From: Acanthosepion lycidas
Taxonomy: Eukaryota; Mollusca; Cephalopoda; Sepiida; Sepiidae
Length of the DNA stretch: 64,000 bases
Reading direction: 5' to 3'
Assembly: GCA_963932145.1 (NCBI GenBank)
Contig: OZ010587.1
Location: 114,836,910 to 114,900,909 of the forward strand
The notes under the pieces were generated by a model. That model ran no database searches and was not told the origin of the DNA. It was given only the letters and a program-made list of their open reading frames with translations. This document shows positions 12,707-26,531 of the stretch, piece by piece; within the stretch, counting starts at the first letter, position 1; the number at the start of each line of letters is the position of its first letter. The position numbers were made by a program, and so were the translations under genes.

Positions 12707-13287
12707 TTGAACAATAAAAAAATATTTTGAAAATTTAAATTTTCAGACACACTGGGTCGTATATTAATATTTTTTGTTTTATTATTTCAATTAGGTTTCC
12801 TTGACTAGTTTCAACCAGCATGGCCATCATCAGGAGAAAAATTCCTGCATGTTAGTTGCAGTGAACTATAGGAGTGAATGACTGTTTCTGAAGAAAGTGA
12901 AATTTATCCATAGTTTTCATTTGTGTTTTTTTATCATTAATTTTTTCAGTCCTTGTTGGTCAAATGGCTTCTTTGAAGTTGTTTTTAAGATAGAGAATGG
13001 CAGATCCCTGAGTTTAAGAATTCTCTCCTTGGTCCTTTTGAGAGTTTTATTGGTTTATGGGAATGGGATGTTTGTGTTAAATGTATGTTATCTTTTAGTT
13101 CTTTGGAAGTGTGTGTAATTTGTGTATGTGTTTATATTAGTAAGTGTGTGTGTGCTAGTGTGAGACCTCAACACCTTGCTAGCATATCTTGGTGTGGGTG
13201 AAAAATGTGGGTACGGTTTGATTTATGGGGTTATATTTTAATTCTATCAATGTTGTTAAATTTGTGGTTAAGCCCCTCTGGACAAAA

Positions 13288-13334
<47 letters not shown>
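12656..13334. repeat. Two (TA)n arrays around TE-like sequence
   Basis: TA arrays at 12656-12703 and 13290-13334. Between them, near 12795-12835, the minus strand carries TGATGATGGCCATGCTGGTT followed by GAAACTAG. This wording recurs near the ends of Penelope-like and other elements, but no protein-coding remnant is attached, so it stays unassigned. The second array ends 130 bp before the last TMEM47-like exon. Confidence 0.7.
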
Positions 13335-13338
<4 letters not shown>

Positions 13339-13464
13339 TGGTCTGGTACAGAATTGGGCTATAAAACCTTAAAAATGCATTAAAAATAATTGAAATGTCT
13401 AATAAAATCCTAAACTGATTATAACTGATTTTTCTCATTATATTTTTTCTTCTCTCTTTTCCAG

Positions 13465-13772
13465 CCCTAAGCACGACGGTCGCTTTAATAATCTTTCCCG
13501 TGGCCATTGAAAACGACCTTAAAATGCTGACACATCACTATGGCACAGGCTATGGGCTCGGCTGGGGTGGGACCATCTTCTTCTTTGCTGCTGCCCTGTG
13601 TATGAGTCTAGACGACATTGTGCGCGAGTCTTCCACGTCCATCTGTTGTGGATGGTGCATGGGAAGTGGCGGCAAACAGCAACAACGGCGGGGCGGTGGG
13701 GGCACACGTGCTGGTGGAGGGGCAGGTGGTCGTGCAATAAGCCAGAACCGAACGGAGCTGCAACAGGTCTGA
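13465..13772 (+). CDS. TMEM47: TMEM47/VAB-9-like claudin-superfamily protein, terminal exon
   Basis: The acceptor is CTCTTTTCCAG (AG at 13463-13464). The one base left by the 8024-8173 exon plus CC gives Ala, so the joint is in frame. The exon encodes the third span (STTVALIIFPVA), the second extracellular loop (IENDLKMLTHHYGTGYG), the fourth span (LGWGGTIFFFAAALCMSL), a long cytoplasmic tail and a TGA stop at 13770-13772. GYGLGWGGTIFFF matches GYGLAWGATIFSF of vertebrate TMEM47, and FPVAIENDLK sits where TMEM47 has YPIKFIETVSLK. The tail is unusual: vertebrate TMEM47 ends soon after the fourth span, but here there are about 50 more residues. They include a Cys cluster (SICCGWC), a Gln-Arg run and a Gly/Arg-rich stretch (RRGGGGTRAGGG), ending in LQQV. 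The exon has a much higher GC content than its surroundings. Confidence 0.85.
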
Positions 13773-13904
13773 CCCTTACAAACAGACAACACCTCAAATA
13801 CAAATCAGAGCAGATAAATTTGCCAGTTAACTTTTTTTTCATTCTGAAATTATTCCAAACAATTTCAAATACAAGTTGAAGTTGTATGGAAATGGAAAAA
13901 AGCA

Positions 13905-13910
13905 AATAAA
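13905..13910 (+). terminator. Polyadenylation signal of the TMEM47-like gene
   Basis: AATAAA lies 133 bp after the TGA and is the first canonical polyadenylation signal downstream of the gene. The 3' untranslated region would be about 150 bp. Further A-rich stretches follow around 14080. Confidence 0.5.
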
Positions 13911-14654
13911 ATTTTGAATCAAATCAATTGGATTAAAATTTAATTGATCAAAGACATTAAATAATTAATATTGCCGTCACTCTCAAACCAGTGGCGACAA
14001 TAATGATGATGATGATTAAAATAATGATGATGATGATTAAAAGAATTGTTTGGAAAAAGAGAAACTAGTAAAGAAATAAAAAAAAAAAAATTGAATTTAT
14101 CTGTGAAACCATTTCCCCATTTTTTTAAATTTTTTTCAATGAAAAAAAATATTTCTAAACCCCCACAAAATTTTCAAATTTCAAATTGATCATTGAATAA
14201 TTCCTTATGTCCTGTCAATAAGAGGATCATGTGATGTTATGGCATTTGATAGAAAAATCGCAGTTTTTGAAGACCAAATATTCTACAAAGATATCTGACT
14301 TTCACATATATATATGCAGAAATAGGCACACACATTCTAATATATCACATATACACCAACATTCTCTTTCTCTTCTCTCCCCTCTCTCAATTATACACTT
14401 GATTTCTCAAATGCATACATACACACTCCTTCTCATAGACAAACACACACATAAAATATCTCACATATACATACGCACATTTCTTATTTAAAATTACTGA
14501 TTTTTACATTTAGTATTCAGTATTCACATTATACCCAAAAAAATTTCAAAATATCCTGTATACAATTATACCTACATAAAATAAAATTATTTATACATAT
14601 ATAAATATATATATATATATATATACATACATATATATATATATGTATGTATAT

Positions 14655-14729
<75 letters not shown>

Positions 14730-14890
14730 GAGAGAGAGAAAGAGTTAGATAGATAGATATAGAGAGATATAGATATATATATATTTGTACCCAAACTACT
14801 GAAATACTACTGTAAAGTTATATGCCTAACAAAGTCTTCTGATAGATAAACAGATAGATATATTAATAAACAAAAGAATACACAAATACA

Positions 14891-14941
<51 letters not shown>

Positions 14942-15022
14942 TGATATGTAGTTGTAGCTATCTACGTGTCTAGTTATATCTATAGTTATATATATATAGT
15001 TATATATCTATCTATCTATCTA

Positions 15023-15071
<49 letters not shown>

Positions 15072-15228
15072 CAGCACAGTGAGTACTAGTGGTAAAAAAA
15101 GACATTGCTCAATGTATAAGAGAGCTAAAATTTATATTAATAATAAATATATATTTTGTTCCTCACCATGTGGTAGAATCTCAAAGTTGGGCCACATTTT
15201 GATGCACAAAATCTATATTTATTATTAG

Positions 15229-15272
<44 letters not shown>

Positions 15273-15310
15273 AGAAATATTGGAGTTTTATTTATTAATC
15301 TCCCATATTT

Positions 15311-15464
15311 TTATCACTTAATTATTTTAGCAGATAGCCATATTTGCGTAGACATTCCATTTATTTTAAACAGTATTTTATTTAAGATTAGTGGACAAAA
15401 TAAAATACTGTTTAAAATAGTGTCTACTGAAATATATGTATCCATGAAAAATAACATTTAAGTG

Positions 15465-15469
<5 letters not shown>
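15311..15469. mobile_element. Foldback (MITE-like) inverted repeat
   Basis: The core is a perfect 22-bp inverted repeat: TATTTTAAACAGTATTTTAT plus TT at 15362-15383 and its complement at 15398-15419, separated by 14 nt. Weaker complementarity continues outward: GTAGACA (15348-15354) pairs with TGTCTAC (15421-15427), and TTATCACTTAA (15310-15320) pairs with TTAAGTGATAA (15459-15469). The whole is thus an imperfect hairpin of about 160 bp. The right end abuts a TA array. This layout fits a foldback MITE, but no second copy was found in the window. Confidence 0.5.
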
Positions 15470-15526
<57 letters not shown>

Positions 15527-17235
15527 TATGTTCAATAATAAATACCCTGAAATAATCCTATAAGTAAAGCAGATCTATTGTCACAGTTCAAAATTATTTC
15601 AAGAGTAGAATGACATCAGTCCTACTCACCATGACTCAAACAGAATCAACACAAATTGTGTGCAAGTGAAATTAGGAGAAAAAAAATTAAAAAAGAAAAC
15701 AAATGCCATTAATTCTCTTCATTGTGTTGGTGCCAAAAAGGAAAAAAAATGAAACAAATTAAGCCAGAAAATCAAACATAATCTCTGCTTTGCTCTGATA
15801 AAATCTCTTCTTATCCACAAAATACAACCATCTTTAGAAAATGATTTAATGTAAAAGAAAATTTATTGAGAAAATAAAATCAAAAATAGTTTTTATGAGA
15901 CATTTCAGCTCAAGAAGCAAAAGTTAATTTTTAATCCTTTGTAGGAATTTTTAACTAATCTTGTACATTCAAATGCACACATGCACACAGTTACACACAT
16001 GCAGTTGACATATACTTTGTGGTATATGCATCAAATTCTTGCATCAATTTAAAAAAATATCTTAGGAAGTACAGACAATATCCTTTGTCAAAATAAATTC
16101 CTAAAAGATGTGAACATTTAAAAATTTAAGATATGTTAATTGAATAAATTCTATTCTAAAAGAATATGATGTCCCAACATTGAAAAAAATAAAAGACAAA
16201 TAAAAGGTATTTAAATAAATTTAAATATAAATTAAATTAAATAATTTTAAATAAATAAATTTAAATAAAATGTCAAGTGTTTTGAAGCTGATGTTTATAC
16301 TTTTTGCCAAATTTGCAAGAAGTAAAATAAAAAATGCTAAAATTTTCTGTAATAAAACAGTTTACAGTTTGAATGTTGGGGACAAAAACAGATTTCTGAC
16401 TCAATTATGGCTGACATAGTTTCTTGGACTTTTATGGACATTACTTTTGATTATTTTTTATTACTTTGTAGATAATTCAGAATGTAGATAATTCAGAAAA
16501 CATATTAGAAGCATCAATATGAAATTTCCCAAAAAATGTTAATGCTGATAAATGGGATATAACCATTCATGAGCCCAGCCATAAAACATTTTCATTTCAA
16601 ACAAATAATCATTTGAAAGAGTAAAATAATAATGACATTAATAAGTGGCCAACCATGTAGGATATCTGATTGAGTAGAGAATTATGGGAAGATGTGTGAT
16701 GTCATTAATAATCAGCCAATAAGAAATTCAATATCATTACTTATCTGAAATCAACCAATAAAAAGGCAAAAAACAAAGAATTTGAAGCAGAAACCATCGC
16801 AGAGTAATGATGGCATGAATATGCATGCACAACTACACACAAAGCAAGACATCTCTTTGACGCCATAACATTCTATGATTTTCATAAAGACAGTCTTCAA
16901 GTATTGCTACTATGTATGCATTTTCTTGCTGTTCCCCACCCAACAAAACAAAATATATATCAATATATATGCATTGATATATACATATTGAATATATATA
17001 CATTGGAACAAAAATTTGTGCTTGTTCAGTTCGTTTGTGGTCATAGCTTGCTGCATCCACATCCGGTTTTTACAGCTGACCAAATGTGGTTTTGGGTCAT
17101 TAAAAAAAAAAAAAACTGACCTGCCATCTTTTGTCATTTGCCTATTTCCCTACCTGCCTACGTACATATGTACTCACCTCCAAATTTTACATACAAACCA
17201 ACCAACCTACCTTGATATATTGAAAATATTTACTA

Positions 17236-17333
17236 TTAGGTTGGTGCAAAAATAATGACGTAATAATGTCGTTTTTTGACGTTAATACGTCAAAAAACGA
17301 CATTATTACGTCATTATTTTTGCACCAACCTAA
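17236..17333. mobile_element. MADE1-like mariner MITE, copy 1 (perfect palindrome)
   Basis: A 98-bp element of two perfectly complementary 47-nt arms around a 4-nt loop (TAAT). It begins TTAGGTTGGTGCAAAAATAA and ends with the complement, and is flanked by TA on both sides (17234-17235 and 17334-17335), the mariner target duplication. The first 16 bases, TTAGGTTGGTGCAAAA, are the terminal inverted repeat known from human MADE1/Hsmar1. The inner part (GACGTAATAATGTCG...TTTTTTGACGT) differs from MADE1. There is no coding capacity. This is the best-preserved copy of four in the window. Confidence 0.9.
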
Positions 17334-18187
17334 TATAAAAAAACAGAAGTGAATCATCATTGATAAATTTTTTAAAAAAGATGCTATTAACAATATTGCT
17401 GTAACAGTAATTGACACAGTCAAATTGGAAATGATAACAATATTAAAGAAGCTCAATTTGATTATTATCAAATTGTAAATGTAAATGAATTAGAAAATGA
17501 TGTCAAAAAGGGAAACAGTTTTAAAAATGTTTATTAAATATTTAGTAAGATATTTAAAAGTCAGATATCATTTCAGAAAATACTGTTGAATTTAGTGCAT
17601 AGTCAAAAATAATAATAGTAAAAAATACACTTGATCAATTAGGAATACCAGAAAATAATTTTGTTTTTATTTTAGGGAAAGAAAACATTTATTACTTAAT
17701 CAATGTTTGTACTCATTGTTTGACATGGTTATCCATCTTCAAACCAACTTTTTAATCTCCTCTTTGTTAAACTGTATGATTGGAATTTCATGAACCAATA
17801 TTGTTGGCATTGGCCGACATTTTGATAAACACTGAAAATCCTTTCAGTGACTTTTGTTGCATTGTTACTTACAATAAATTCATAGAAACATCCGATAATG
17901 AACATAACACACTTCAAGCGTTTTGTTATTCATCTGTTATGGTAGGACCTGTAAAAGAAAACAGAATTTGAAGAATAACATCTAGTATATGTGGGAGTAA
18001 TCTAGTACATCTGGAAGTAATCTAGTTCATCTGGAAGCAATTTGCTGCTAAATACTCAATAAACAATTTCTTAAGTTAGGTGATAGAAAAGCAAGATTAT
18101 TTTCTAGTACCCCTGATAAATTTTGTTTTGATACTACATCTATAGAATTTCCTGTATAGTATCAATAAAGGTAATGGGAAAACATAC

Positions 18188-18248
<61 letters not shown>

Positions 18249-18900
18249 ATTGTTATTGTTATTGTTAATTTTTTCAGCTATTATTACAGTGACAAATCAT
18301 AGAAAATAAAAATAATTCTAGAAATAATAATGCTCAATAATTTTTTAAATTCTCTCAGTTAATTAAACATCAATTAGCAAATAAGGTAATTAAAAACTTC
18401 AGTTAGCAAATAAAAAGGTTGATTACTTATATGCATAAATTTCAATGATCTTCATTCCTATTATTATGGCTTGTATAAGTTTTAATGCAAATATCTTATC
18501 TCAAGGATTGCATTGTTTGCATAAATACAACAAGAGTTTATTTAGTGATTCTGATGATAGTAGTTATATAAATTAATCACAACACTAATATCAAAAGCAA
18601 TTGCAGTTTTCATTTTAGCAAATGCCAATGTTAACTGCAGGAATAATGTAAATAATCGTAGAAAAAAATTCTTAAAATTCTTAAATATTCTTAAAATTCT
18701 TAAAACCTTATAACAAATTGAACTTTTAAGTCAACAGCCCTTTGGAAAAAATACTTTTTCATGTTTCAAAGAACTATTTAAACACCAAAATGCAATGAAT
18801 TAGTTTACACACATCTAATAATTTATAATGTTTTCAATTACTGTTACAAATAATTTGTTAATAATCTTATATATACATATAGAAGTGTATATATAACTGT

Positions 18901-18937
<37 letters not shown>

Positions 18938-19069
18938 TTTAATGGAAATAATTGTTGAATTGTTTTAAATTTTAAACAATTTTTTATTATAATCAAGAAA
19001 TTCTTAAGCACCAAAAAGATAAATATTTCTGTTCTTTATTCTTGTAATACACTTCAATTCACTAGTATG

Positions 19070-19107
<38 letters not shown>

Positions 19108-19556
19108 TTTTCTACTGTACAGGGGCTCACAAAATTTTATTATCTTTCTGTTATTATTTCCCTGTCTTTTTAAAAATAATCCATTTTTATGCTTTTATAT
19201 TTCAATTTAAATCTTTCCCTCTTAAATACAACCACAACATTTACTTCCCTTGAAAAATAAAACAGTAATTTTATCTCTTTGTAAAAGCTCAACTCAATTT
19301 CAAAAGATCCTAGTCCGATATTTTTTTTTATCTAATTGTATGAAGTTTAATCTAAGTGTAATTTCGATATAGTCAAAATGGAAATAAATATTTGATTCTT
19401 GCACCAGATATTTTATATTTTTTTCTTTTTTTGAATGTTATATTTTAGAAAATGTTTACTGATGGCTTTTTAAAAAATGATTTTTAACTTTACACACATA
19501 CACACAATAGAAAATATTGATAAACACCTGCATAAATACAATATATGAACACAAAC

Positions 19557-19608
<52 letters not shown>

Positions 19609-20019
19609 TACACACAAATACATACACATGTGTTAAATACAATAGACAAGGAATACTTTGTTAATGTTTTTTTTACAGTTTCTCTTGTTCTCCTTCAGGG
19701 GAACGAATGGTTGGCTCTGCAGAAATTGCCCATCATGTTTCTTATTGACATACCTTGTGCTTTCAACCATTCTGTGATCATCTTCAGGAAGGAAACACAT
19801 GATTTGTCAGAAGATGAGATGATCAACTGAAACTGACATTCATTGTTTGTTGTGAGGAAGACCAGAGAATGGTTGAAAGGTTTAGAAAATGATAAAAACT
19901 ATGAACAAAAGTTTCAAGAAATAATTATAAATACATTATACACTCACACACACTTCTATATGCACCAGCACAAACACACATATGCATATAAATCTTTTAG
20001 AAAATAATAATCACATACT

Positions 20020-20052
<33 letters not shown>

Positions 20053-20698
20053 AAAGAGGTTTGTTTTTTTTTTTCAAAAATTTTTCCCCTCAAAAGTAAA
20101 TTTCAAATTTATTCCCTGAAATATGCATCTTAATGAAATTGATTTGTTCTTAGATGAGTCATTGGTACTAATCATGGTTAGTTTGAATTTCCAAAATGGT
20201 ATTTATGTTTACATACATCTCTGCATATACATGTATACAAATACATATACACAAATGCACACACATAAATAAACTGACACCTCATCAAGATTTTTGATAT
20301 CTGCAACTCTTAAGGATTTATTATTAAATCTAATCAGCCATGGTTTATCCACATTTAATAAGCTTTTACCATTTTATGAACACATAAAAAAACTTGCCTT
20401 CAAACTGAGACTGAATCCAGCTGAAAAAAAGGAAGGTTAAAAAAATCTATTGAAATAAAAAAATTCAAAAATTGTATGAAACAAACTTAAAAAGGGGAAA
20501 TAAATCTTGGTTTAAAAAAATATTCTGATGAAGAGAAAAATGTTTCTTGGATTAACAAGAACAAAATTTGTTTCCTTACTAATTCACAAACAAATACTGA
20601 TGTCCTTCAAGTAAATTTTATAAGTGTTTTTTGTTTTATTTTGATTATCAATTTTTACATCAAAACAGTTGATCATATTTAGAATTAACCAGAGCTAA

Positions 20699-20767
<69 letters not shown>

Positions 20768-20771
<4 letters not shown>

Positions 20772-20867
20772 GTTGGTGCAAAAATAATGACGTAATAATG
20801 TCGTTTTTTGACGTTTTTTTAACGTCAAAAAAACGACATTATTACGTCATAATTTTTGCACCAACCT

Positions 20868-20869
<2 letters not shown>
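20768..20869. mobile_element. MADE1-like mariner MITE, copy 2
   Basis: A 102-bp copy of the palindrome at 17236, with the same TTAGGTTGGTGC ends and a longer T-rich centre (GACGTTTTTTTAACGTC). There is at least one arm mismatch (CATAATTTTTG instead of CATTATTTTTG). TA lies directly to its left; to its right is AATATATA, so the right-hand target copy is altered by one base. Confidence 0.9.
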
Positions 20870-20951
<82 letters not shown>

Positions 20952-21048
20952 CACATATACCATGCTACCAAGCAACACATATGGCCTGAAGATTGGTTTC
21001 CTTGGTGTTGATCTCAGTGTCCAATCATATACACACAGACACACATGC

Positions 21049-21131
<83 letters not shown>

Positions 21132-21135
<4 letters not shown>

Positions 21136-21204
21136 GTTGGTGCAAAAATAATGGTATTTGACGTTAAAAAATACGTCAAAAAACATCATTATTTTTGTAC
21201 CAAC

Positions 21205-21208
<4 letters not shown>
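21132..21208. mobile_element. MADE1-like mariner MITE, copy 3 (shortened)
   Basis: A 77-bp derivative with the same termini (TTAGGTTGGTGC and a variant GTACCAACCTAA) but lacking most of the inner arm (the GACGTAATAATGTCG block). It is flanked by TA at 21130-21131 and 21209-21210, inside a TA array. Confidence 0.85.
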
Positions 21209-21249
<41 letters not shown>

Positions 21250-21600
21250 TAAGGTCATGTCTTTTAATAAGGATATATCTTTTAATACATACATACATAC
21301 ATATAAGGTGGCATTATAATCAATTTCCAGTGCAAACATCAGTTTTCATCAAACTGCCTGAGGTAAGCAGCATAGATATTAAGTTTCTGAACAGAAATGA
21401 ATCTGAAGTAGTTTTAGCCAAGTTTACAAGACTTAAATGATTTCCTGAATTTTTTTATTTTTGATGGAGTGATTTGAAAAGATATGAGAAATTTGTGGTG
21501 AAACAAAGAAATGATTTGATAACTTGACAAATAATGATGAATAAATTAAAGGGTTTTTCAAAATTACTGGACTTTTCAATAGCATGTCATGTGTAGATGC

Positions 21601-23637
<2,037 letters not shown>

Positions 23638-23842
23638 ATGATGATTCCTGTTATCTACCAATTTAAGTGGCACAAAAATCTAGCTGACCTTGAAATTTGC
23701 AAAAATATTTATGCTATGCCTTAATTGTACTTAGGTTTTTTTTCATTTGTGTGATACAAAAAAATTGTCACTGAATTTTATGGCCAACATTCAAATAAAT
23801 GAAAACTGACAAAAAATGATTATAACCAGATTTAACCAGATC

Positions 23843-24165
23843 CTTTTTCTTTTCTTTTTCTTTTCCCACTTTCTTCTCTCTCTCTCTCTCTCCTACCTTT
23901 CGCCCCCTCACTTTATTTTCTCACTCTTCTCTGCACCTCCCTCTTCCCTCTCTTTATTTTCTCACTGTCTTCTCTCTGCTGCTCCCTCTCTCTATTTTTT
24001 CCCACTACCTTCTCTTTGCTTCTCCCTCTCTTCGTCTCTTTATTTTCTCACTCTCTTCTCTCTGCTCCCTCTCTACCCATCTTCATATTTTTTCACACTC
24101 TTTTTTCTGCTCCCTCTCTGCTATCTTTTTCTTTTCTCACACTCTCCTCTCTCTCCCACTATTTT
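23843..24165 (+). repeat. Polypyrimidine tract (tandem CT-rich minisatellite)
   Basis: More than 300 bp, almost all C/T on the plus strand, built from a degenerate unit of roughly 30-35 bp (TATTTTCTCACTCTCTTCTC and TCTGCTCCCTCTC). An open frame runs through it (Leu/Ser/Phe-rich), but this is a composition effect. Such strand asymmetry can form triplex (H-DNA) structures. Confidence 0.75.
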
Positions 24166-24340
24166 CTACTCAAAAAAAATGTTTAAACACATATATAACC
24201 CTCTTCCATTTAAATATAAATTAACATTAGCACTTGTCTTTTTTCAAAAATTGAAAAAATATTTTTCTCCTTTTAACCTGGAAAGTGATGCAGAAATTCG
24301 CCAATGGTTTTTTACAGTTTGTATTTTTCTTTTTTTTTAA

Positions 24341-25598
24341 ATAGTAAAAGTAATTTTTAATTCTGAAACATTAAATAAAACCTATTTTAAACCCAAAGTC
24401 TAATTCACAATTTAAACTTCTCAACCAGTGTAGATAAAGAAACAAATCCCTAAAAAGATCATTGTCCAAATATCTGTTCATTTCAACCGTTAAATTCATC
24501 CTTTCAATTTATTTCTTTTCCTTTCATTTGTTTTTCATTTCACTTCTAGTCATCCATACTTTCTGTCTTCTTTTTCGATCAAGAACTGATCCTTTCGCTG
24601 ACACAACACAAAACCTCGGTCATGGTTTTGGTTGCATGATTTCAAGTAATATTTATCTACTATTATTTAGTAGGAAATAATTAAAAACATTCTAACATTT
24701 ATCTTTCAACTTCAAGTTTCATAAAAAGATCTACTACTGAAAATAACGCCTGTTTTATGTGGACCTCACACATACAGAGACTGAAAATAGACCAGACCAA
24801 CCAGCTTCTGCTACAAAGGCATCAGTGTGACTCCCAAACCTCACCTTTTAGTGCAATAGGGAGGTGCTACCCCCCAAATTGGAATCTCCAGAGACCAATC
24901 ACATGCATTTTACTTTTGTTCTTTGTCTTGTGCAAAGATAAGGTTAATCCCAGTCCCCAAATCAGAGAAAGAAATGATGAAATGAGTTCAAAATCTTTGT
25001 AGACGTTAATTCTCAAGATAGAATGCTGATTGTCATCATCTGTTTACGAAGTACAATAGAGACTTGGAAGTGTGGCAAATGATTTACAGCGTGAAAAATA
25101 AAACTGTCGAGCCAAGTTCAAATTCCATCCGTGAGCATTTCAGTTTGCATTAATGTCCTTATGAAAGGAATGAACCCATCCTTTCTTACCTTCAAAATAT
25201 CCAAACAAACTGGCTTCTCTAGATTTAGTTGGCAACCAGCCTAGAAGAAGGAAAATTTTAATTTCAAGAGAAGAACAATGGGAAACCACTCCAGTATTTT
25301 TTCACCAAAATTGTCAAAGTGATGTCCAATTTAAAAATATTTAAAAAAGGAAGCTGTAGAGAGCCATGATTACCAACTTCATAAAAAGATATGGAACTTA
25401 AGAAAAGGAAGAACTTAAGAAAAGAAAGAACTTAAGACTTATAAAATGCTTGAGTACTTCCGCACTTTCTAAATATGGAATCCAGTTAAAGTTGAATTTG
25501 AAAAGATATTAAACTGAATTAACAAATCAGAAGACAATGAAGACAAAGAAATGCCTGAAATTTAAATAAAATAATGAGAAAGTATATTATTTGACTGG
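24341..25598. other. Noncoding DNA, no feature recognised
   Basis: No domain-bearing frame was found. An acceptor-like tract near 24580 precedes a short frame (RTDPFADTTQNLGHGFGC) that I cannot tie to any family. Around 25405-25440 there are three tandem copies of a 13-14 bp word, GAACTTAAGAAAAG. Confidence 0.5.
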
Positions 25599-26031
25599 CA
25601 TAAAGTAAAAGAGAGAGAAAGAATATAAAAGAAAGAGAAAGAGAATATGAATGACAGAGAGAAAGAGAATATAAAGGAAAGAGAGAAAAAATGTTAAGGA
25701 GAGAGGGAAATTATAAAAAGGAAAGTGATCAAGAGAATATAAATGAAAAAAGGAGAGAATATAAATGAAAGAGAAAAAGAATATGTAGAAGAGAGAAAAT
25801 ATAAAGGGAAGAGAAAGAGAAGCGAGAAAGAATATAAAAGAAAGAAAGAGAAAGAATACTAAGAGAGAATGAGAGAATATGAACAAAAGAGAGAGAAAAC
25901 ATGAAGTAGAAAGGGAGATCATATAATGAAAAGAGAGACTATTAAGGAAAGGGAGAAAGAATATAAAGGAAAGAGGGAGCAAGAATATAATGAAAAGGAA
26001 AGGAAGAGTTCAAGTGAGAGAGAGAGAGATG
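25599..26031 (+). repeat. Polypurine tract (GA-rich with AATATAA interruptions)
   Basis: About 430 bp of nearly pure A/G on the plus strand, punctuated at irregular intervals by AATATAAA. It is built from degenerate GAAAGAGAGAAAGAATATAA units. The minus-strand frames through it (Ser/Leu/Phe-rich) are composition artefacts. It mirrors the pyrimidine tract 1.4 kb to its left. Confidence 0.75.
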
Positions 26032-26282
26032 AGCTTTGAAGTAAGGATAGTTGAAAACCATGCAAGTTTACAAAAAATATTTTTGCAATTTTTATATTTC
26101 TTTCCATGTGCCATGTTCCTTCAGGATGTAGGTGATCATGGCACTCCACATCTTCCTGCCATTGTAAATTTAGAACTTATGCCAGATAAAATGAAATTCA
26201 GAAAAAGCAAAAGTAGAAAGAATGGAAAAATCAGCAGTTATGATTATTTAGTTTAATTCTTCAAGGTGCCTTTTTATAGCGT

Positions 26283-26531
26283 AACGTTTAAAACACTAGC
26301 AGACCATTACTATGGTGTAGTGACTTTAATCCTCACTGGGTGCTCTATACTGGTGGCCTTGAATCAGACTAAATTAAGCTTAGTAAATGCCTGTTGAGTG
26401 CCTTATCATGGAGTAATGGTTAATGAGCTAGTCTAGCAAACCATTGCTATTGTGTAGTGAGTTTGATCTTCACTGGGTGCCCTGCAGTTGTGGCCTTATG
26501 CCAGACTAAGCTAATCTTAGTAAATACATTT
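26283..26531 (+). repeat. Dimeric tRNA-like B-box repeat (candidate SINE)
   Basis: Two tandem related monomers share, with scattered changes, ACCATT[AG]CTAT, GTGTAGTGA, a GTTTGATCTTCACTGGGTG-type block, TGTGGCCTTA, CAGACTAA and CTTAGTAAAT. The GTTTGATC core resembles a decayed tRNA B box (GGTTCGAATCC). Related blocks occur at 51303-51390, 61728-61760 and 62135-62175 (minus). No A box or tail is evident, so the SINE label is tentative. Confidence 0.4.

Larger units (their letters stand above)
13911..20697. other. Intergenic noncoding DNA with many microsatellites
   Basis: I found no gene here. TA arrays lie at about 14606-14696, 14897-14940, 15026-15070, 15233-15266, 15467-15530, 18191-18243, 18905-18933, 19071-19106 and 19559-19594 (the last followed by CA repeats). 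A TTGTTA array follows the one at 18243. A 66-codon frame at 19630-19830 follows a decent acceptor-like tract but has no recognisable domain. Its minus strand carries CCTGAAGATGATCACAGAAT, similar in wording to 12800-12835, suggesting a transposon end. Confidence 0.6.
20698..21247. repeat. (TA)n arrays hosting two MITE copies
   Basis: Long TA arrays at 20698-20767, 20870-20957, 21061-21131 and 21209-21247. MITE copy 2 splits the first pair and copy 3 splits the second pair, so each MITE sits inside a TA array. Confidence 0.9.

Noticed and set aside
12795..12835. Penelope-like or LTR element end (TGATGATGGCCATGCTGGTT)
   Set aside because: Only a short familiar-sounding word, with no coding remnant or repeat structure around it.
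25587..26149. Ser/Leu/Phe-rich minus-strand open frames
   Set aside because: Produced by the polypurine tract; low complexity with no domain. The same holds for the 174-codon plus frame in 23816-24340.
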